Shown here: one piece after another, positions 24,742 to 34,558 of the stretch
Layout of the letters: each line of letters begins with the position of its first letter
How positions within the stretch are numbered: the first letter of the stretch is position 1
Origin: Pseudomonadota bacterium
Lineage (GTDB): Bacteria > Pseudomonadota > Gammaproteobacteria > Burkholderiales > JABEVD01
DNA length: 64,000 bases
Direction: 5' to 3'
Assembly (NCBI GenBank): GCA_021835845.1
Contig: JAKBJU010000008.1
Coordinates: forward strand, 39,308-103,307
The notes under the pieces: model-generated
Told to the model about the DNA's origin: nothing
What the model saw: only the letters and a program-made list of their open reading frames with translations
The model's database searches: none
Translations under genes and position numbers: made by a program

Positions 24742-25488
24742 ATGCTGGCTATAATCGGTGGTTCGGGCCTGACCGGACTCGTGAACATGGAAGTGACCCG
24801 GCGTCTGGTCATGCGTACGCCTTATGGAGAACCCTCCGGCGCACTGACATTCGGAAAAATCAGGGGACATGAAGTCATTTTTCTGGCGCGTCATGGCTAT
24901 GCGCATACGATACCGCCTCATGACGTGAATTATCGCGCCAACATCTGGGCGCTCAGTTCGCAGAATGCGAGCCATGTGGTTTCGATCGCATCGGTGGGCG
25001 GCATCCGCGGCGACCTCGCTCCCGGATCACTCGTCATTCCCGATCAGATCATCGATTATACGCATGGACGCAAATCTACATTTTTCGATACCCGCGAAAA
25101 GCCGGTGACTCATACCGATTTCACCGAGCCCTATTGCGAAGAACTGAGGCAAAGATGCCTCAAGGCGGCTGCGTTGTGCGGCAAACAGGTGTCCGATGGC
25201 GGAGTTTATGCGGCGACGCAGGGGCCGAGGCTGGAATCTTCCGCGGAAATCAACAGGCTGGAGCGCGACGGTGCGGACATGGTCGGCATGACGGGCATGC
25301 CCGAGGCGATTCTCGCAAGGGAGATGGGCCTTTGCTATGCAGCGATAGCTGTGGTCGCCAATTACGCAGCGGGCAGAGGCAACAGCCTGCATGCGGTGAA
25401 ACTGGAAGACGTCAATGCCGTGCTCATGGCGGCCATGGAGCAGGTAAGGGATATACTGGAAAGCCTGGCAGAAATCCATGGCGATTGA
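24742..25488 (+). CDS. S-methyl-5'-thioinosine phosphorylase (MTAP/PNP family)
   Basis: A trimeric purine nucleoside phosphorylase of 248 residues. IIGGSGL at the N-terminus, [31 protein letters not shown] and [14 protein letters not shown] are the landmarks of the MTAP family. In bacteria that lack MTA nucleosidase this branch often acts on methylthioinosine, giving hypoxanthine and methylthioribose-1-phosphate. The preceding hypoxanthine phosphoribosyltransferase, ending one base before, supports that reading, though adenosine or inosine forms cannot be excluded. It overlaps def by 11 bp. Confidence 0.87.
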   Translation: MLAIIGGSGLTGLVNMEVTRRLVMRTPYGEPSGALTFGKIRGHEVIFLARHGYAHTIPPHDVNYRANIWALSSQNASHVVSIASVGGIRGDLAPGSLVIPDQIIDYTHGRKSTFFDTREKPVTHTDFTEPYCEELRQRCLKAAALCGKQVSDGGVYAATQGPRLESSAEINRLERDGADMVGMTGMPEAILAREMGLCYAAIAVVANYAAGRGNSLHAVKLEDVNAVLMAAMEQVRDILESLAEIHGD

Positions 25489-26008
25489 CGTGCTGAAAAT
25501 GGGAGATGCGCGCCTGTTGAAGCAGGCGGCTCCTGTGACCGAGTTCGATACTCCGGAACTGCATGAACTCGTATCCGGCATGATCGATACCATGCGCTCC
25601 TTAAATGGAGCGGGACTGGCTGCTCCCCAGATCGGAGTCGGGCTGCAGCTTGTTCTGTTCGAAGTTCTCGAGAACCCGCGCTACCCGGATGTGGAATGCA
25701 TCCCGCTCACCATATTGATCAATCCCGTCCTTGAGCCGATAGGAGATGAAATGGAGGAGGGCTGGGAAGGGTGTTTGAGCATCCCGGGAATGCGGGGACT
25801 TGTGCCGAGATATACCAGGCTCAGATACGGCGGATTCGATGCATATGGGAACGCAATCGACAGGGAGGTTGGCGGATTTCATGCGAGGGTGGTGCAGCAC
25901 GAATGCGATCATCTTATGGGCATCCTATACCCAATGAGGATCAGTGACTTGCGTGATTTTGGATTCAGCAGCGCACTCTTTCCCGGGAAGTCCTGCCCGG
26001 AAGAGTAG
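25478..26008 (+). CDS. def: Peptide deformylase
   Basis: Removes the formyl group from nascent proteins. All three motifs are intact: [18 protein letters not shown] and QHECDHLMG, giving the Cys and two His that bind the metal plus the catalytic Glu. The 176-residue length is normal. It is not next to fmt, as would be usual; instead it overlaps the phosphorylase gene, and a second deformylase may sit with fmt elsewhere. Its stop abuts the convergent motB stop with no gap. Confidence 0.93.
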   Translation: MAIDVLKMGDARLLKQAAPVTEFDTPELHELVSGMIDTMRSLNGAGLAAPQIGVGLQLVLFEVLENPRYPDVECIPLTILINPVLEPIGDEMEEGWEGCLSIPGMRGLVPRYTRLRYGGFDAYGNAIDREVGGFHARVVQHECDHLMGILYPMRISDLRDFGFSSALFPGKSCPEE

Positions 26009-26959
26009 TTATTTTTTTGGGGATGGCGTTGCTGCAGTTCTGGAAGTCAGCGTATCTGCGGTGACCTTGGTATGGCTGTCCACGTTGCTCACGCTTTCGT
26101 TGGAAGTGATGGCATCTTCGGTTTTCTTGTTCATGACGATGATGCTGATGCGGCGGTTGATGGGATTGTATGGGTTGTCCTTGTCGATCGGAACCGCGGA
26201 CGCGAGTCCGACCACGCGCAGCATCTTGTTCGCATCCATGCCGCCCTTGATCAATTCCCTGCGTGAAGCATTTGCCCTGTCTGCCGACAGCTCCCAATTG
26301 CTGTAGCTTTTATCGCCGCCGCTATAGGGTGTCGCATCGGTATGGCCGGACAGGCTGATTCGGTTCGGCACGCCATTCAGGGTCTTGCCGATTTCGTCCA
26401 GGATGGCTTTGGTATAAGGCTGAAGCACTGTGCTGCCGAGATCGAACATGGGCCGGTTCTTCGCATCCACGATTTGAATGCGCAATCCTTCCGCGGTGAT
26501 ATCAATGAGGAGCTGGTCCTTGAATTTCTTCAGTTCGGGGTTGGAGTCGATGGCCTTTTCCAGGGTGCTCTTGAGGGCTTTCAGCTTCTCCTCTTCCTGC
26601 TGTTCGACCGCCGCCTTGGCATCTTTCAGATTGATTTTTTTCTTATGGGTCTCGGTATCCCCGTATTTGACCTGTCCGGCGGCGCGCGTCAAGTCCTGCC
26701 CTCCACCCGTGATGATGCTGGAGCTGTCGCCGGCGCCCTGGCCGCCGTAAAGCGCCACCCTGAGCGGCGTCTGGAAGTATTCGGCGATTCCTTTCAGGTT
26801 ACCCTTCGTTGTCGAGCCCAGCAGCCACATCAGCAGGAAGAACGCCATCATTGCCGTGACGAAGTCGGCATAGGCTATTTTCCAGGCACCGCCGTGATGA
26901 CCCCCTCCGCCCTTCTTGACGCGCTTTATGATAATAGGGCGCTGGGAATCGTCGCTCAT
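26009..26959 (-). CDS. motB: Flagellar motor stator protein MotB
   Basis: The peptidoglycan-anchored half of the proton-driven stator. A basic Gly/His-rich N-terminus leads into a single helix, AYADFVTAMMAFFLLMWLLG, whose Asp is the proton-carrying residue. A plug/linker follows, then an OmpA-like peptidoglycan-binding domain (about 160-290) with SLSGHTDATPY and NWELSADRANASRREL. The last 30 residues are Ser/Thr-rich. It lies 22 bp downstream of motA. No other flagellar gene is in the window. Confidence 0.95.
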   Translation of the reverse strand: MSDDSQRPIIIKRVKKGGGGHHGGAWKIAYADFVTAMMAFFLLMWLLGSTTKGNLKGIAEYFQTPLRVALYGGQGAGDSSSIITGGGQDLTRAAGQVKYGDTETHKKKINLKDAKAAVEQQEEEKLKALKSTLEKAIDSNPELKKFKDQLLIDITAEGLRIQIVDAKNRPMFDLGSTVLQPYTKAILDEIGKTLNGVPNRISLSGHTDATPYSGGDKSYSNWELSADRANASRRELIKGGMDANKMLRVVGLASAVPIDKDNPYNPINRRISIIVMNKKTEDAITSNESVSNVDSHTKVTADTLTSRTAATPSPKK

Positions 26960-26981
26960 TCGCTATGCCTTGGAGGGGGGG

Positions 26982-27842
26982 TTATTTCGCTTTACTCTTC
27001 TTGACATGTTCCTCGAGCTCGCTGAAGGTGGGGCGCTCGGTGGAATTGAGTACTTTTCTGCCGAATTCTACGGCCAGTGCCGGCGCATAGCCGTTCAGGC
27101 TGGCAAGCAGCGTGACGCGCATGCATTGCAACAGCTTGCTCGATTCGTTCACTTTTTGCTCAAGCAGGCCAGAAAGCGGGCCAACGAACCCGTAAGACAG
27201 CAGGATGCCAAGAAAAGTGCCGACCAGCGCATGGGCGATCAGGAGACCGAGTTCCCTCGGGGGGATGCCGACGGATTCCATGGTGTGAACCACCCCCATG
27301 ACAGCGGCGACGATACCGAAAGCAGGCAGGCCTTCGCCGATTTTTCCCAGGATGTGGGCCGGCGCAAGTTCCTCATGATGATGCGTTTCGATTTCAACGT
27401 CCATCAGATTCTCGATTTCGAATGAGTTGAGATTTCCGCCGACCATGATGCGCAGGTAGTCGGTCAGGAATTCGATGGCGTGATGGTCGCTGAGGATCTT
27501 GGGATATTTGGAAAAGAGGGGGCTGCTCTTCGGATTGTCGACATCGCCCTCGATCGACATCAATCCTTCCTTCCTGATTTTGGAGAGAATCTCGTAAAGG
27601 AGCGCCATCAGCTCCATGTACAGAGCCTTGTTGTATTTCGAGCCCTTGAAAACGGTAGGTAGCGCTTTCAGGGTAGCCTTGATGGCTTTTCCCGAGTTGC
27701 CCACCACGAAAGCGCCACCGGCGGCGCCGGCGATCATGAGCAGCTCGATCGGCTGGAGCAGTGCTGCAAGATGACCGCCGGCAATCGCAAATCCCCCGAA
27801 AACGCATGCCAGGATGATGACGTAACCGACTATGACCAGCAT
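26982..27842 (-). CDS. motA: Flagellar motor stator protein MotA
   Basis: A membrane protein of 286 residues with four helices, the first two at about 1-50 and the last two at about 170-225, and a large cytoplasmic loop that contacts FliG. FGIVAAVMGVVHTM and GTFLGILLSYGFVGPL are the conserved helix 3 and 4 motifs. It forms the stator with MotB, the next gene. Upstream lies a 118-bp gap with two back-to-back palindromes; no clear sigma-28 box was found by eye. Confidence 0.95.
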   Translation of the reverse strand: MLVIVGYVIILACVFGGFAIAGGHLAALLQPIELLMIAGAAGGAFVVGNSGKAIKATLKALPTVFKGSKYNKALYMELMALLYEILSKIRKEGLMSIEGDVDNPKSSPLFSKYPKILSDHHAIEFLTDYLRIMVGGNLNSFEIENLMDVEIETHHHEELAPAHILGKIGEGLPAFGIVAAVMGVVHTMESVGIPPRELGLLIAHALVGTFLGILLSYGFVGPLSGLLEQKVNESSKLLQCMRVTLLASLNGYAPALAVEFGRKVLNSTERPTFSELEEHVKKSKAK

Positions 27843-27906
27843 TGCTCAATCTCTCCCGAAGGCTTGATGGTGGTGAAGAGGTTCTTCAAGTTAGCACAAC
27901 AGTCAT

Positions 27907-27931
27907 CGCATACATGCGGGTTATGATAACC
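27907..27931. promoter_or_regulatory. Two adjacent palindromes in the motA-suhB gap
   Basis: CGCATACATGCG at 27907-27918 and the perfect 13-bp palindrome GGTTATGATAACC at 27919-27931 lie directly side by side, 65 bp upstream of the motA start and 30 bp downstream of the suhB start on the minus-strand reading. They could be operator sites or cruciform/terminator elements; no known regulator is assigned. Confidence 0.35.
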
Positions 27932-27960
27932 AAAACTTGTTGCTTGCGCCATCCTATGAG

Positions 27961-28764
27961 CTATATTTGGATTTTGAGCTTTTCGGTCAGATGGGGCGAG
28001 ATCGTTTGCAGAAGCTGCCCGAAAATTTTCGGCGCGCCCGCCACGATGTGTCCATTCTTCAAATAATTGGCTTCTCCATGCAGGTCGCCGACGAGGCCGC
28101 CGGCTTCCGTTATCAGCAGCGTGCCTGCTGCAATATCCCATGGGCTCAGGCTGAATTCCCAAAAACCGTCGAATCTTCCGGCTGCGACCGAAGCGAGATC
28201 GAGCGCGGCAGAACCCGGACGGCGGATGCCGGAAGTCTTTTGCACCAGTTCGCGGAATATGGCGAGATAGGCGTCCAGATTGTCGAAATTCCTGAAGGGA
28301 AACCCTGTGCCAATCAGGGCGTCTTCCAGACGGGTTCTCTTGGAAACCCTGAGCCTTCTGTCGTTGAGGAACGCTCCGCCACCCCTGGTTGCCGTGAAAA
28401 GATCGTTGTGAGCCGGATCGAATACCACGGCTTGCGTGATTACTCCCTTGTGAGCCAGCGCAATGGAAACGGAATATTGCGGGAATCCGTGAAGGAAGTT
28501 GGTTGTGCCGTCGAGCGGATCGATGATCCACTGGAATTCCGAATCGCCTTGGGTGCCGCTTTCTTCTGCTAGAATGGCGTGGCCCGGATAGGAATCCGTG
28601 ATGATTTCCAGAATGGCTGCTTCTGCAGCCTTGTCCACTTCGCTCACGAAATCGTTGTAGGATTTGTGCTCGACTTTGAGCAGGTCAAGATTCTGGGATG
28701 CGCGGTTGATGATCGATCCGGCACGGCGTGCAGCCTTGACTGCGGTATTGAGCATGGGGTGCAT
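27961..28764 (-). CDS. suhB: Inositol-1-monophosphatase family protein (SuhB)
   Basis: A lithium-sensitive, magnesium-dependent phosphatase of 267 residues. Metal-binding motifs are ILAEESG at 64-70, [15 protein letters not shown] at 81-95 and [17 protein letters not shown] near 215. SuhB in E. coli also joins the rRNA transcription antitermination complex, and its conserved location next to trmJ argues for the same gene. It is transcribed divergently from trmJ. Confidence 0.93.
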   Translation of the reverse strand: MHPMLNTAVKAARRAGSIINRASQNLDLLKVEHKSYNDFVSEVDKAAEAAILEIITDSYPGHAILAEESGTQGDSEFQWIIDPLDGTTNFLHGFPQYSVSIALAHKGVITQAVVFDPAHNDLFTATRGGGAFLNDRRLRVSKRTRLEDALIGTGFPFRNFDNLDAYLAIFRELVQKTSGIRRPGSAALDLASVAAGRFDGFWEFSLSPWDIAAGTLLITEAGGLVGDLHGEANYLKNGHIVAGAPKIFGQLLQTISPHLTEKLKIQI

Positions 28765-28843
28765 GGTGCGTCTCTAGGGTTTTGTAAACTGCGACATTCT
28801 ATCAGGTTACGCATTAAAATTCGTTTTCGGGTTGTTTGGAAAT

Positions 28844-29584
28844 ATGGGTACTGTGGGCGACAGATTTGAAAATATACGCATCGTGCTGTGCCGACCGACG
28901 CATCCAGGAAACATAGGAGCATCGGCCCGCGCCATGAAGACGATGGGGCTTTCACGGCTCTATCTGGTTTCGCCGAAACATTTTCCCCACCCGGAAGCCA
29001 CCGCGCGCGCATCCGGTGCAGAGGATGTTCTTGAAAGGAGCGTGGTTTGCGAAACGCTCGACGATGCGCTAATCGGTGCTCAGCTGATGGTTGCGGTGAC
29101 GGCAAGGCCGCGGGATCTCTCCCACGAGGTATTCGATCCGCGTGGTGCTGCGCGCATCCTTCTCGATGAGGCCGGTCGAGGCGATGTCGCCCTGGTTTTC
29201 GGAACGGAAATGTCGGGGCTCACGACCGAGGAGATTGGAAAATGCCAGATCATTTCCACCATTCCTGCGAATCCGGCCTATTCTTCGCTGAATCTGGCTT
29301 CTGCCGTTCAGGTCATGGCCTATGAATTGAAGATGGCTTTTCCGGAGGAAAAAATGCCGTCGGGAAAGTCGCTTGATCTTGCCAGTTTCGAAGAAATCGA
29401 ACATTTTTATCAGCATTTGGAAAAGACTTTGGTTAAGATTGGATTTCTCGATCCCGAAGAGCCGAAAAGATTGATGCAAAGGATGCGCAGGTTGTTTGCA
29501 AGAAGCCGCCTTGAGAAGACGGAAGTGAGCATCCTCAGGGGGATATTGAGAGATTTGTCGGAATATACTCCGCACAAGGAATGA
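28844..29584 (+). CDS. trmJ: tRNA (cytidine/uridine-2'-O-)-methyltransferase TrmJ
   Basis: A SPOUT methyltransferase that modifies position 32 of tRNA anticodon loops. [20 protein letters not shown] at the N-terminus, [18 protein letters not shown] and [20 protein letters not shown] give the knotted SAM site. ATG 28844 is chosen over TTG 28832, giving 246 residues. The order suhB (divergent) - trmJ - cysE - iscR is well conserved in Proteobacteria. Its stop overlaps the cysE ATG (ATGA). Confidence 0.93.
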   Translation: MGTVGDRFENIRIVLCRPTHPGNIGASARAMKTMGLSRLYLVSPKHFPHPEATARASGAEDVLERSVVCETLDDALIGAQLMVAVTARPRDLSHEVFDPRGAARILLDEAGRGDVALVFGTEMSGLTTEEIGKCQIISTIPANPAYSSLNLASAVQVMAYELKMAFPEEKMPSGKSLDLASFEEIEHFYQHLEKTLVKIGFLDPEEPKRLMQRMRRLFARSRLEKTEVSILRGILRDLSEYTPHKE

Positions 29585-30339
29585 AATTGTTCGAATCCAT
29601 AAGAGAAGACATCCAGGTCGTATTCGAACGCGACCCTGCGGCACGCACGCGATGGGAGGTGATCACCTGCTATCCGGGTTTTCACGCCATTCTGATCCAC
29701 AAATTGTCGCGTCGCCTGTGGTGTGCCGGGCTGAAATGGCTGGCGAGATTCGCTGCGCATTTTGGACGCTGGCTCACTGGAATCGAAATTCATCCTGGCG
29801 CAAAGATCGGCAGGCGGGTATTCATCGACCACGGCATGGGAATTGTGATCGGTGAGACGGCTGAAATCGGCGACGATTCAACGCTTTATCATGGCGTCAC
29901 CCTGGGGGGGACCTCCTGGAGTGAAGGCAAGCGCCATCCGACTCTGGGCAGGGGAGTCATCGTTGGGGCTGGCGCCAAGATACTTGGGCCGATTCGGATC
30001 GGGGATGGCGCCAAGATCGGATCCAATGCCGTAGTCGTCAAGGATGTTCCGGACGGCGCGACTGCGGTGGGCATCCCGGCAAGAATTCTTGACGAATCCA
30101 AGCAGCAGGTGCGGGAGAAGAAAGCCGAGAAAATGGGCTTCAGCGCTTATGCCATCGGGGATGACATGAACGATCCGATTACCAAGGCGATACATGGCTT
30201 GATCGATCATAGCGTCGCCAGCGACCACAAGATCGAGTTGATACTCCAGTATCTTGAAAAAATTGGCATCCATACCGAAGAAGCAAAAGCCACGGCCGAC
30301 AGTTTCGATCCAAAATACCTCAATAAAATAGTTGACTGA
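29581..30339 (+). CDS. cysE: Serine O-acetyltransferase
   Basis: First step of cysteine synthesis: acetyl transfer from acetyl-CoA to serine. The 252-residue protein has an N-terminal helical segment (about 1-60) and a left-handed beta-helix with [18 protein letters not shown] and [18 protein letters not shown] (catalytic His and Asp region). It resembles the shorter CysE type rather than the 273-residue E. coli form. Cysteine from this pathway feeds the desulfurase two genes downstream. The iscR promoter overlaps its last codons. Confidence 0.93.
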   Translation: MKLFESIREDIQVVFERDPAARTRWEVITCYPGFHAILIHKLSRRLWCAGLKWLARFAAHFGRWLTGIEIHPGAKIGRRVFIDHGMGIVIGETAEIGDDSTLYHGVTLGGTSWSEGKRHPTLGRGVIVGAGAKILGPIRIGDGAKIGSNAVVVKDVPDGATAVGIPARILDESKQQVREKKAEKMGFSAYAIGDDMNDPITKAIHGLIDHSVASDHKIELILQYLEKIGIHTEEAKATADSFDPKYLNKIVD

Positions 30340-30365
30340 TTTTTTAAACTTGCTATATAGTTGAC
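30328..30365 (+). promoter_or_regulatory. iscR promoter with duplicated ATAGTTGAC
   Basis: TTGACT at 30332-30337 and TATATA at 30354-30359, spaced 16 bp, form a good sigma-70 promoter across the cysE stop. ATAGTTGAC occurs twice, at 30328-30336 and 30357-30365, i.e. 29 bp apart. The motif resembles the left half of type 1 IscR sites, which suggests autoregulation by holo-IscR. The second half-sites are not obvious. Confidence 0.6.
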
Positions 30366-30411
30366 CAAAGAGATCGGATATGATCTGGTATGTCAATCAT
30401 ATGAGGCGAAC

Positions 30412-30858
30412 ATGAGATTAACTACGAAAGGCCGTTTTGCCGTGACGGCCATGGTCGATTTGGCCATCCATTCCGACGGCGCGCCGGTAACATTGGCCGG
30501 AGTAAGCGAGCGTCAGCTGATATCCCTGTCCTACCTCGAGCAGCTGTTCGGCAGGCTGAGGCGCCATGGCCTGGTCGAAAGCGTGAGAGGTCCGGGTGGC
30601 GGCTATTGTATAGCCAAGCCACTGGACCAGATTTCGGTTGCGAAAATCATCCTGGCTGTCGATGAGCCGCTCGATGCGACCAAGTGCGGCGGGAAGGCGA
30701 ATTGCAAGGCCAACGGGCCTTGCCTTACCCATAATCTCTGGACCGACCTGACCGATCAGATCTACAGCTACCTCGAATCGATCACGCTCGATCAGCTGAT
30801 TTACGGCAAGGATGAACCGATTCGGGACAACATGCGGATGATGCTCGCACCTGCCTGA
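30412..30858 (+). CDS. iscR: Rrf2-family [2Fe-2S] transcription regulator IscR
   Basis: A 148-residue winged-helix repressor/activator that senses Fe-S cluster status. It starts MRLTTKGRFAVTAM with the DNA-binding helices up to about residue 60 and the wing RGPGGGYCIA. The cluster ligands are present as three Cys spaced six apart in KCGGKANCKANGPCLTH plus the nearby His. ATG 30412 is chosen; the open frame upstream has no start with family similarity. It is coupled to the desulfurase gene, whose ATG directly overlaps its stop. Confidence 0.93.
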   Translation: MRLTTKGRFAVTAMVDLAIHSDGAPVTLAGVSERQLISLSYLEQLFGRLRRHGLVESVRGPGGGYCIAKPLDQISVAKIILAVDEPLDATKCGGKANCKANGPCLTHNLWTDLTDQIYSYLESITLDQLIYGKDEPIRDNMRMMLAPA

Positions 30859-31994
30859 TGCCGGTTTATCTGGATTACAATGCCACGACTCCGATGGCGG
30901 CGGAAGTTCTGGAGGGGATGCTGCCCTATCTCGGAACAGGCTTTGGCAATCCTTCCAGCGCTCACGCCTTCGGCAGGATGGCGAGAGAAGCTGTCCACAA
31001 TGCAAGAAGCCAGGTGGCGGAAGCCGTCGGCTGTCAGCGTTCCCAGGTCATTTTCACGAGCGGCGGGAGCGAGGCCAACAACTTGTTCATCAAGGGCGCG
31101 GCAGGATATCTCAAGCCCGGAACGATTGCGATTAGTTCGATAGAACATCCCAGTATCATGAAGCCCTCAGCCTCATTGGCCCGATCTGGCTGGCTGTTGC
31201 GCAAGATTTCGGTGGATGCCGAAGGACTGCTCGACATCAGGGATGCCGATAGTGCGCTTTCGAGCCCATCCTGCATGGTTTCGGTAATGCTGGCCAACAA
31301 TGAGACCGGCATCATTCAGGATGTGGCGAAAGTGGCTGAAATTGCCCGCTCCCGCGGGGCATGGATGCATACCGATGCGGTTCAGGCTTTCGGCAAGGTC
31401 CCTTTGAATTTTTCTTCCCTTGGCGTGCATGCCATGACGATTTCGGCCCACAAGATTTGCGGCCCGAAAGGCGTGGGCGCCTTGATCGTGGACAAGCGCC
31501 TCGCCCTGATGCCTCTTGTCGAAGGGGGAGGGCAGGAATCGGGCTTGCGCTCGGGGACGGAAAATGTCGCTGCCATCGTCGGCTTCGGCGTTGCCGCCAT
31601 GCTTGCCAGAACCCGCCTTCTGGACTACGCGCGGCATGTCGACTGTCTGAAGAAAAAACTGGAGAGCGCTCTGCAGGACATGGGGGCGGTTCTTTTCTCA
31701 AGGGGGGCGCCACGCCTGCCAAACACGTCCTATTTTTCCTTTTCCGGCGTCGATGGGGGTACCCTTGTCCTCGAGATGGATCGCGCCGGCTTTGCGATCG
31801 CAAGCGGTTCTGCCTGTGCCAGCGGGGCGACGGATCCGAGCGAAACGCTTCTCGCCATGGGGGTGTCGCCCGATCTGGCGCGAGGGGCGGTGAGGGTGAG
31901 TCTGGGAGCGGGGAGCGATGACTCCCATGTGGCCGATTTTGTCACTGCACTGAAAGCTGCGCTCCGGCGCCTTTCCACTATGGCAGCCGTATAG
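30858..31994 (+). CDS. Cysteine desulfurase (NifS/IscS family)
   Basis: A PLP enzyme (378 residues) that takes sulfur from cysteine for Fe-S cluster or thio-tRNA assembly. DYNATTPM, GSEANN, the PLP lysine in ISAHKICGPKG, and the mobile-loop catalytic Cys in GSACASG are all present. The loop and C-terminus differ from classical IscS (shorter than 404 residues, without its usual end), so NifS-like or IscS-like is left open. It follows iscR directly, but no iscU, iscA or hscBA follows; the next gene is convergent glnD, three bases away. Confidence 0.9.
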   Translation: MPVYLDYNATTPMAAEVLEGMLPYLGTGFGNPSSAHAFGRMAREAVHNARSQVAEAVGCQRSQVIFTSGGSEANNLFIKGAAGYLKPGTIAISSIEHPSIMKPSASLARSGWLLRKISVDAEGLLDIRDADSALSSPSCMVSVMLANNETGIIQDVAKVAEIARSRGAWMHTDAVQAFGKVPLNFSSLGVHAMTISAHKICGPKGVGALIVDKRLALMPLVEGGGQESGLRSGTENVAAIVGFGVAAMLARTRLLDYARHVDCLKKKLESALQDMGAVLFSRGAPRLPNTSYFSFSGVDGGTLVLEMDRAGFAIASGSACASGATDPSETLLAMGVSPDLARGAVRVSLGAGSDDSHVADFVTALKAALRRLSTMAAV

Positions 31995-31997
31995 CCT

Positions 31998-34556
31998 TCA
32001 GGCCTGCAACTCTTCCAGAAGCGCAGTTTCGACGCGGATCAGTGTCCTGGGGTTTTCCAGCATCGGGCCGGATACTAGAAAAGTGTCTTCGGCGCGCTCG
32101 CCGAGCGTGTTGATTCTTGCGCTATGGACACTGACATGGTTGTCTTTCAGCGTTTTTGCGATTCGGGACAGCAACCCCGGGCGGTCGCCGGCGATGATGG
32201 AAAGCACGCGATAAATGCCTTTTTCGTCGGGAGCGATGTTGACCTGCGGCGGTATCGGGAAATGCTTCAGGTGACGGCTCAGGCGGCTTTGAAGCGGCGC
32301 CTCCAGGGGTTTTTTCTGAACCAGCCTCTGTTCCAGTTCGAATTCGACAAAGCTGATCAGATCCCGGTATTGTTCGACTTTCCGTTCGGGGTCGAGTACC
32401 AGGAAGCTGTTCAAGCAATAGCCGTGTCGAGTTGTGTGTATCCTGGCTTCGGCGATGTTGTAGCCGATGCGCTCGAAGAATCCGCTGATCTGCACAAAGA
32501 GATCGGGCCGGTTCTCCGCATAAATCATGACTTGCAGACCTTCTCCTACAGGGCTCAACCTTGCTCTGACGACGGGTGTGGTGGCGTCGACCCGATTGTG
32601 GAGAATGCGCGCATGCCAGGCGATCTCGTTGGCATCGTGCTGCAAGAAATAGCTCATTTCGAGCTTCGACCAGAGATTCTGCTGGCTGTCTTTGGGCATG
32701 GCATAAAGCTGCAACAGCCGGACCGCCTCGATCTGGCGTTTCTGGAAATTTCCGATGGAAGAGGGCTTGTCTCCTCTCAGGTAGCGCTGCGCCGCTCTGA
32801 AAAGATCTTCCAGCAGCTTTTCCTTCCAGGCATTCCACACCTTCGGGCTGGTTCCTCTGATATCGGCTACCGTAAGCAGATAGAGCGCCGAAAGCTGTCT
32901 TTCCGTGCCCACCCTGGCAGCGAAATTTTCAATGACGTCCGGATCTGACAAATCCATTTTCTGGGCAGTGGCTGACATGATCAGATGATTCTCGACAAGA
33001 TCCCCCACCAATGTCGCGTCGGCCTCGCTCATGCCATGCTGCCTGCAAAAGGTCAGGGCGTCGCGCTTTCCGAGCTTCGAATGATCCCCGCCGCGGCCCT
33101 TTGCAATGTCATGAAAAAGCCCGGCCAGATAAAGCACTTCGGGGTGTTCGAATTCATTGATCAGTCTGCTGCAAAGGGGGTATTCGTGGGCATATTCCGT
33201 CATTTTGAAGCGCCTCAGGTTGCGCACCACCTTGAGTATATGCTCGTCTACCGTGTAGACATGGAAGAGGTCGTGCTGCATGCGCCCCACGATGCGGCCG
33301 AAAGCCGGGATGTATTTGCCCAGTACACCGTACTGATTCATGCGTTGCAGGGCATGCGAGACCCCTTTGGGTTCGCGCAGGATCTGCATGAAAAGCTCCC
33401 TGTTCTTTTCATCCCTGCGGAATTTGGCGTCGATTTTCGAGGTGGCTCTCCAAAGGGCGCGCAATGTCTCCGAACTGATGCCCTTGAGTTCGGGATGGCG
33501 CTCTATCAGCAGAAAACATTCGAGGATGGCACCGGGTTCGTCCGAGAAAAGCGATTCGCTGCGTACGGCGAGCAAGTCGCCTCTAGCCTCGAATCGTTCG
33601 TTGATGACAGCGCGCGCAGCCTGCGAAGCGGCGAATATGCTGGTGCGCATATTTTGCAGCAAAATGGTGTTGAGCTGGGAAACCGACTTGGCTATACGGT
33701 AATATTGCTGCATCAATTGCTCGCTTGCACGGCGAGAGCGACTCTCCCGATACCCGAGCTCGTTTGCAAGTCCTGTCTGGTAATCGAACAGCAGCCTGTC
33801 TTCCCTGCGTGCGGCAAGGTAATGCAGACGGATGCGCAGATTTTCGAGAAAGGCCTGATGCCGCGCTATGCGCTTGGCTTCGCTTTTCGTGATGATGCCG
33901 TTTCTTGCCAGATCGTTCCACGATGAGCCGAGGTTGCAGGCCTTGCCGATCCAGATCAGGGTCTGGAGATCCCTGAGCCCGCCGGGGCTTTCCTTCAGAT
34001 TGGGCTCCAGGTTGTGCGAGGTGTCGTGGAGGCGCATGTGGCGCTGCTGCTGCTCGAGCTCTTTCGCGTTGAAAAATGCCTTGCAATCGATCGAGGTGCG
34101 CAGTGCTACGGTAAAAGCCCGGTACAGTTTTCGGCTGCCAGCAAGGAGTCTTGCCTCCAGCATGTTGGTTTGCACCGTGACATCCTTTGCAGCTTCGATT
34201 TCACATTCTTCCAGGGTGCGAACGCTGTGCCCGACGTCGAGCCCGGAGTCCCACAGAAGGCCCACCAGATGCTCCAGCTTTTCGGTCATGTCAGGGTCGG
34301 CCGGTTTTGCGAGCAGGATCAAAATGTCGATGTCGGAATGGGGGAAAAGCACCTTGCGCCCGTATCCTCCGACTGCCAGCAAGGCAGCGTCAGCCGGGGG
34401 GGAGATGCCATCCCAGGCGGTTTTCAGGATGCGGTCGACAAGGTGGCTGAGGTTTCCTGGGAGTGTTGAAGCACGTTCGTCCTGCCGGAATTTTTCCTGC
34501 AGGAATTTTTTCCCCTCTGCAAGCTCCAGCCTGATTGCATTCGATGCCAGGTTCAA
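31998..34556 (-). CDS. glnD: PII uridylyltransferase / uridylyl-removing enzyme
   Basis: Nitrogen sensor that uridylylates PII proteins when glutamine is low and reverses this when it is high. The domain order is a nucleotidyltransferase (GGYGRKVLFPHSDIDILIL), an HD phosphohydrolase (YLAGLFHDIAKGRGGDHSKLG), and two C-terminal ACT domains that bind glutamine. A TTG at 34556, three bases after the map stop, gives 852 residues and a typical N-terminus. The frame stays open to 34637 inside map, so the start is uncertain. It is transcribed with map. Confidence 0.92.
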   Translation of the reverse strand: MNLASNAIRLELAEGKKFLQEKFRQDERASTLPGNLSHLVDRILKTAWDGISPPADAALLAVGGYGRKVLFPHSDIDILILLAKPADPDMTEKLEHLVGLLWDSGLDVGHSVRTLEECEIEAAKDVTVQTNMLEARLLAGSRKLYRAFTVALRTSIDCKAFFNAKELEQQQRHMRLHDTSHNLEPNLKESPGGLRDLQTLIWIGKACNLGSSWNDLARNGIITKSEAKRIARHQAFLENLRIRLHYLAARREDRLLFDYQTGLANELGYRESRSRRASEQLMQQYYRIAKSVSQLNTILLQNMRTSIFAASQAARAVINERFEARGDLLAVRSESLFSDEPGAILECFLLIERHPELKGISSETLRALWRATSKIDAKFRRDEKNRELFMQILREPKGVSHALQRMNQYGVLGKYIPAFGRIVGRMQHDLFHVYTVDEHILKVVRNLRRFKMTEYAHEYPLCSRLINEFEHPEVLYLAGLFHDIAKGRGGDHSKLGKRDALTFCRQHGMSEADATLVGDLVENHLIMSATAQKMDLSDPDVIENFAARVGTERQLSALYLLTVADIRGTSPKVWNAWKEKLLEDLFRAAQRYLRGDKPSSIGNFQKRQIEAVRLLQLYAMPKDSQQNLWSKLEMSYFLQHDANEIAWHARILHNRVDATTPVVRARLSPVGEGLQVMIYAENRPDLFVQISGFFERIGYNIAEARIHTTRHGYCLNSFLVLDPERKVEQYRDLISFVEFELEQRLVQKKPLEAPLQSRLSRHLKHFPIPPQVNIAPDEKGIYRVLSIIAGDRPGLLSRIAKTLKDNHVSVHSARINTLGERAEDTFLVSGPMLENPRTLIRVETALLEELQA

Positions 34557-34558
34557 GG

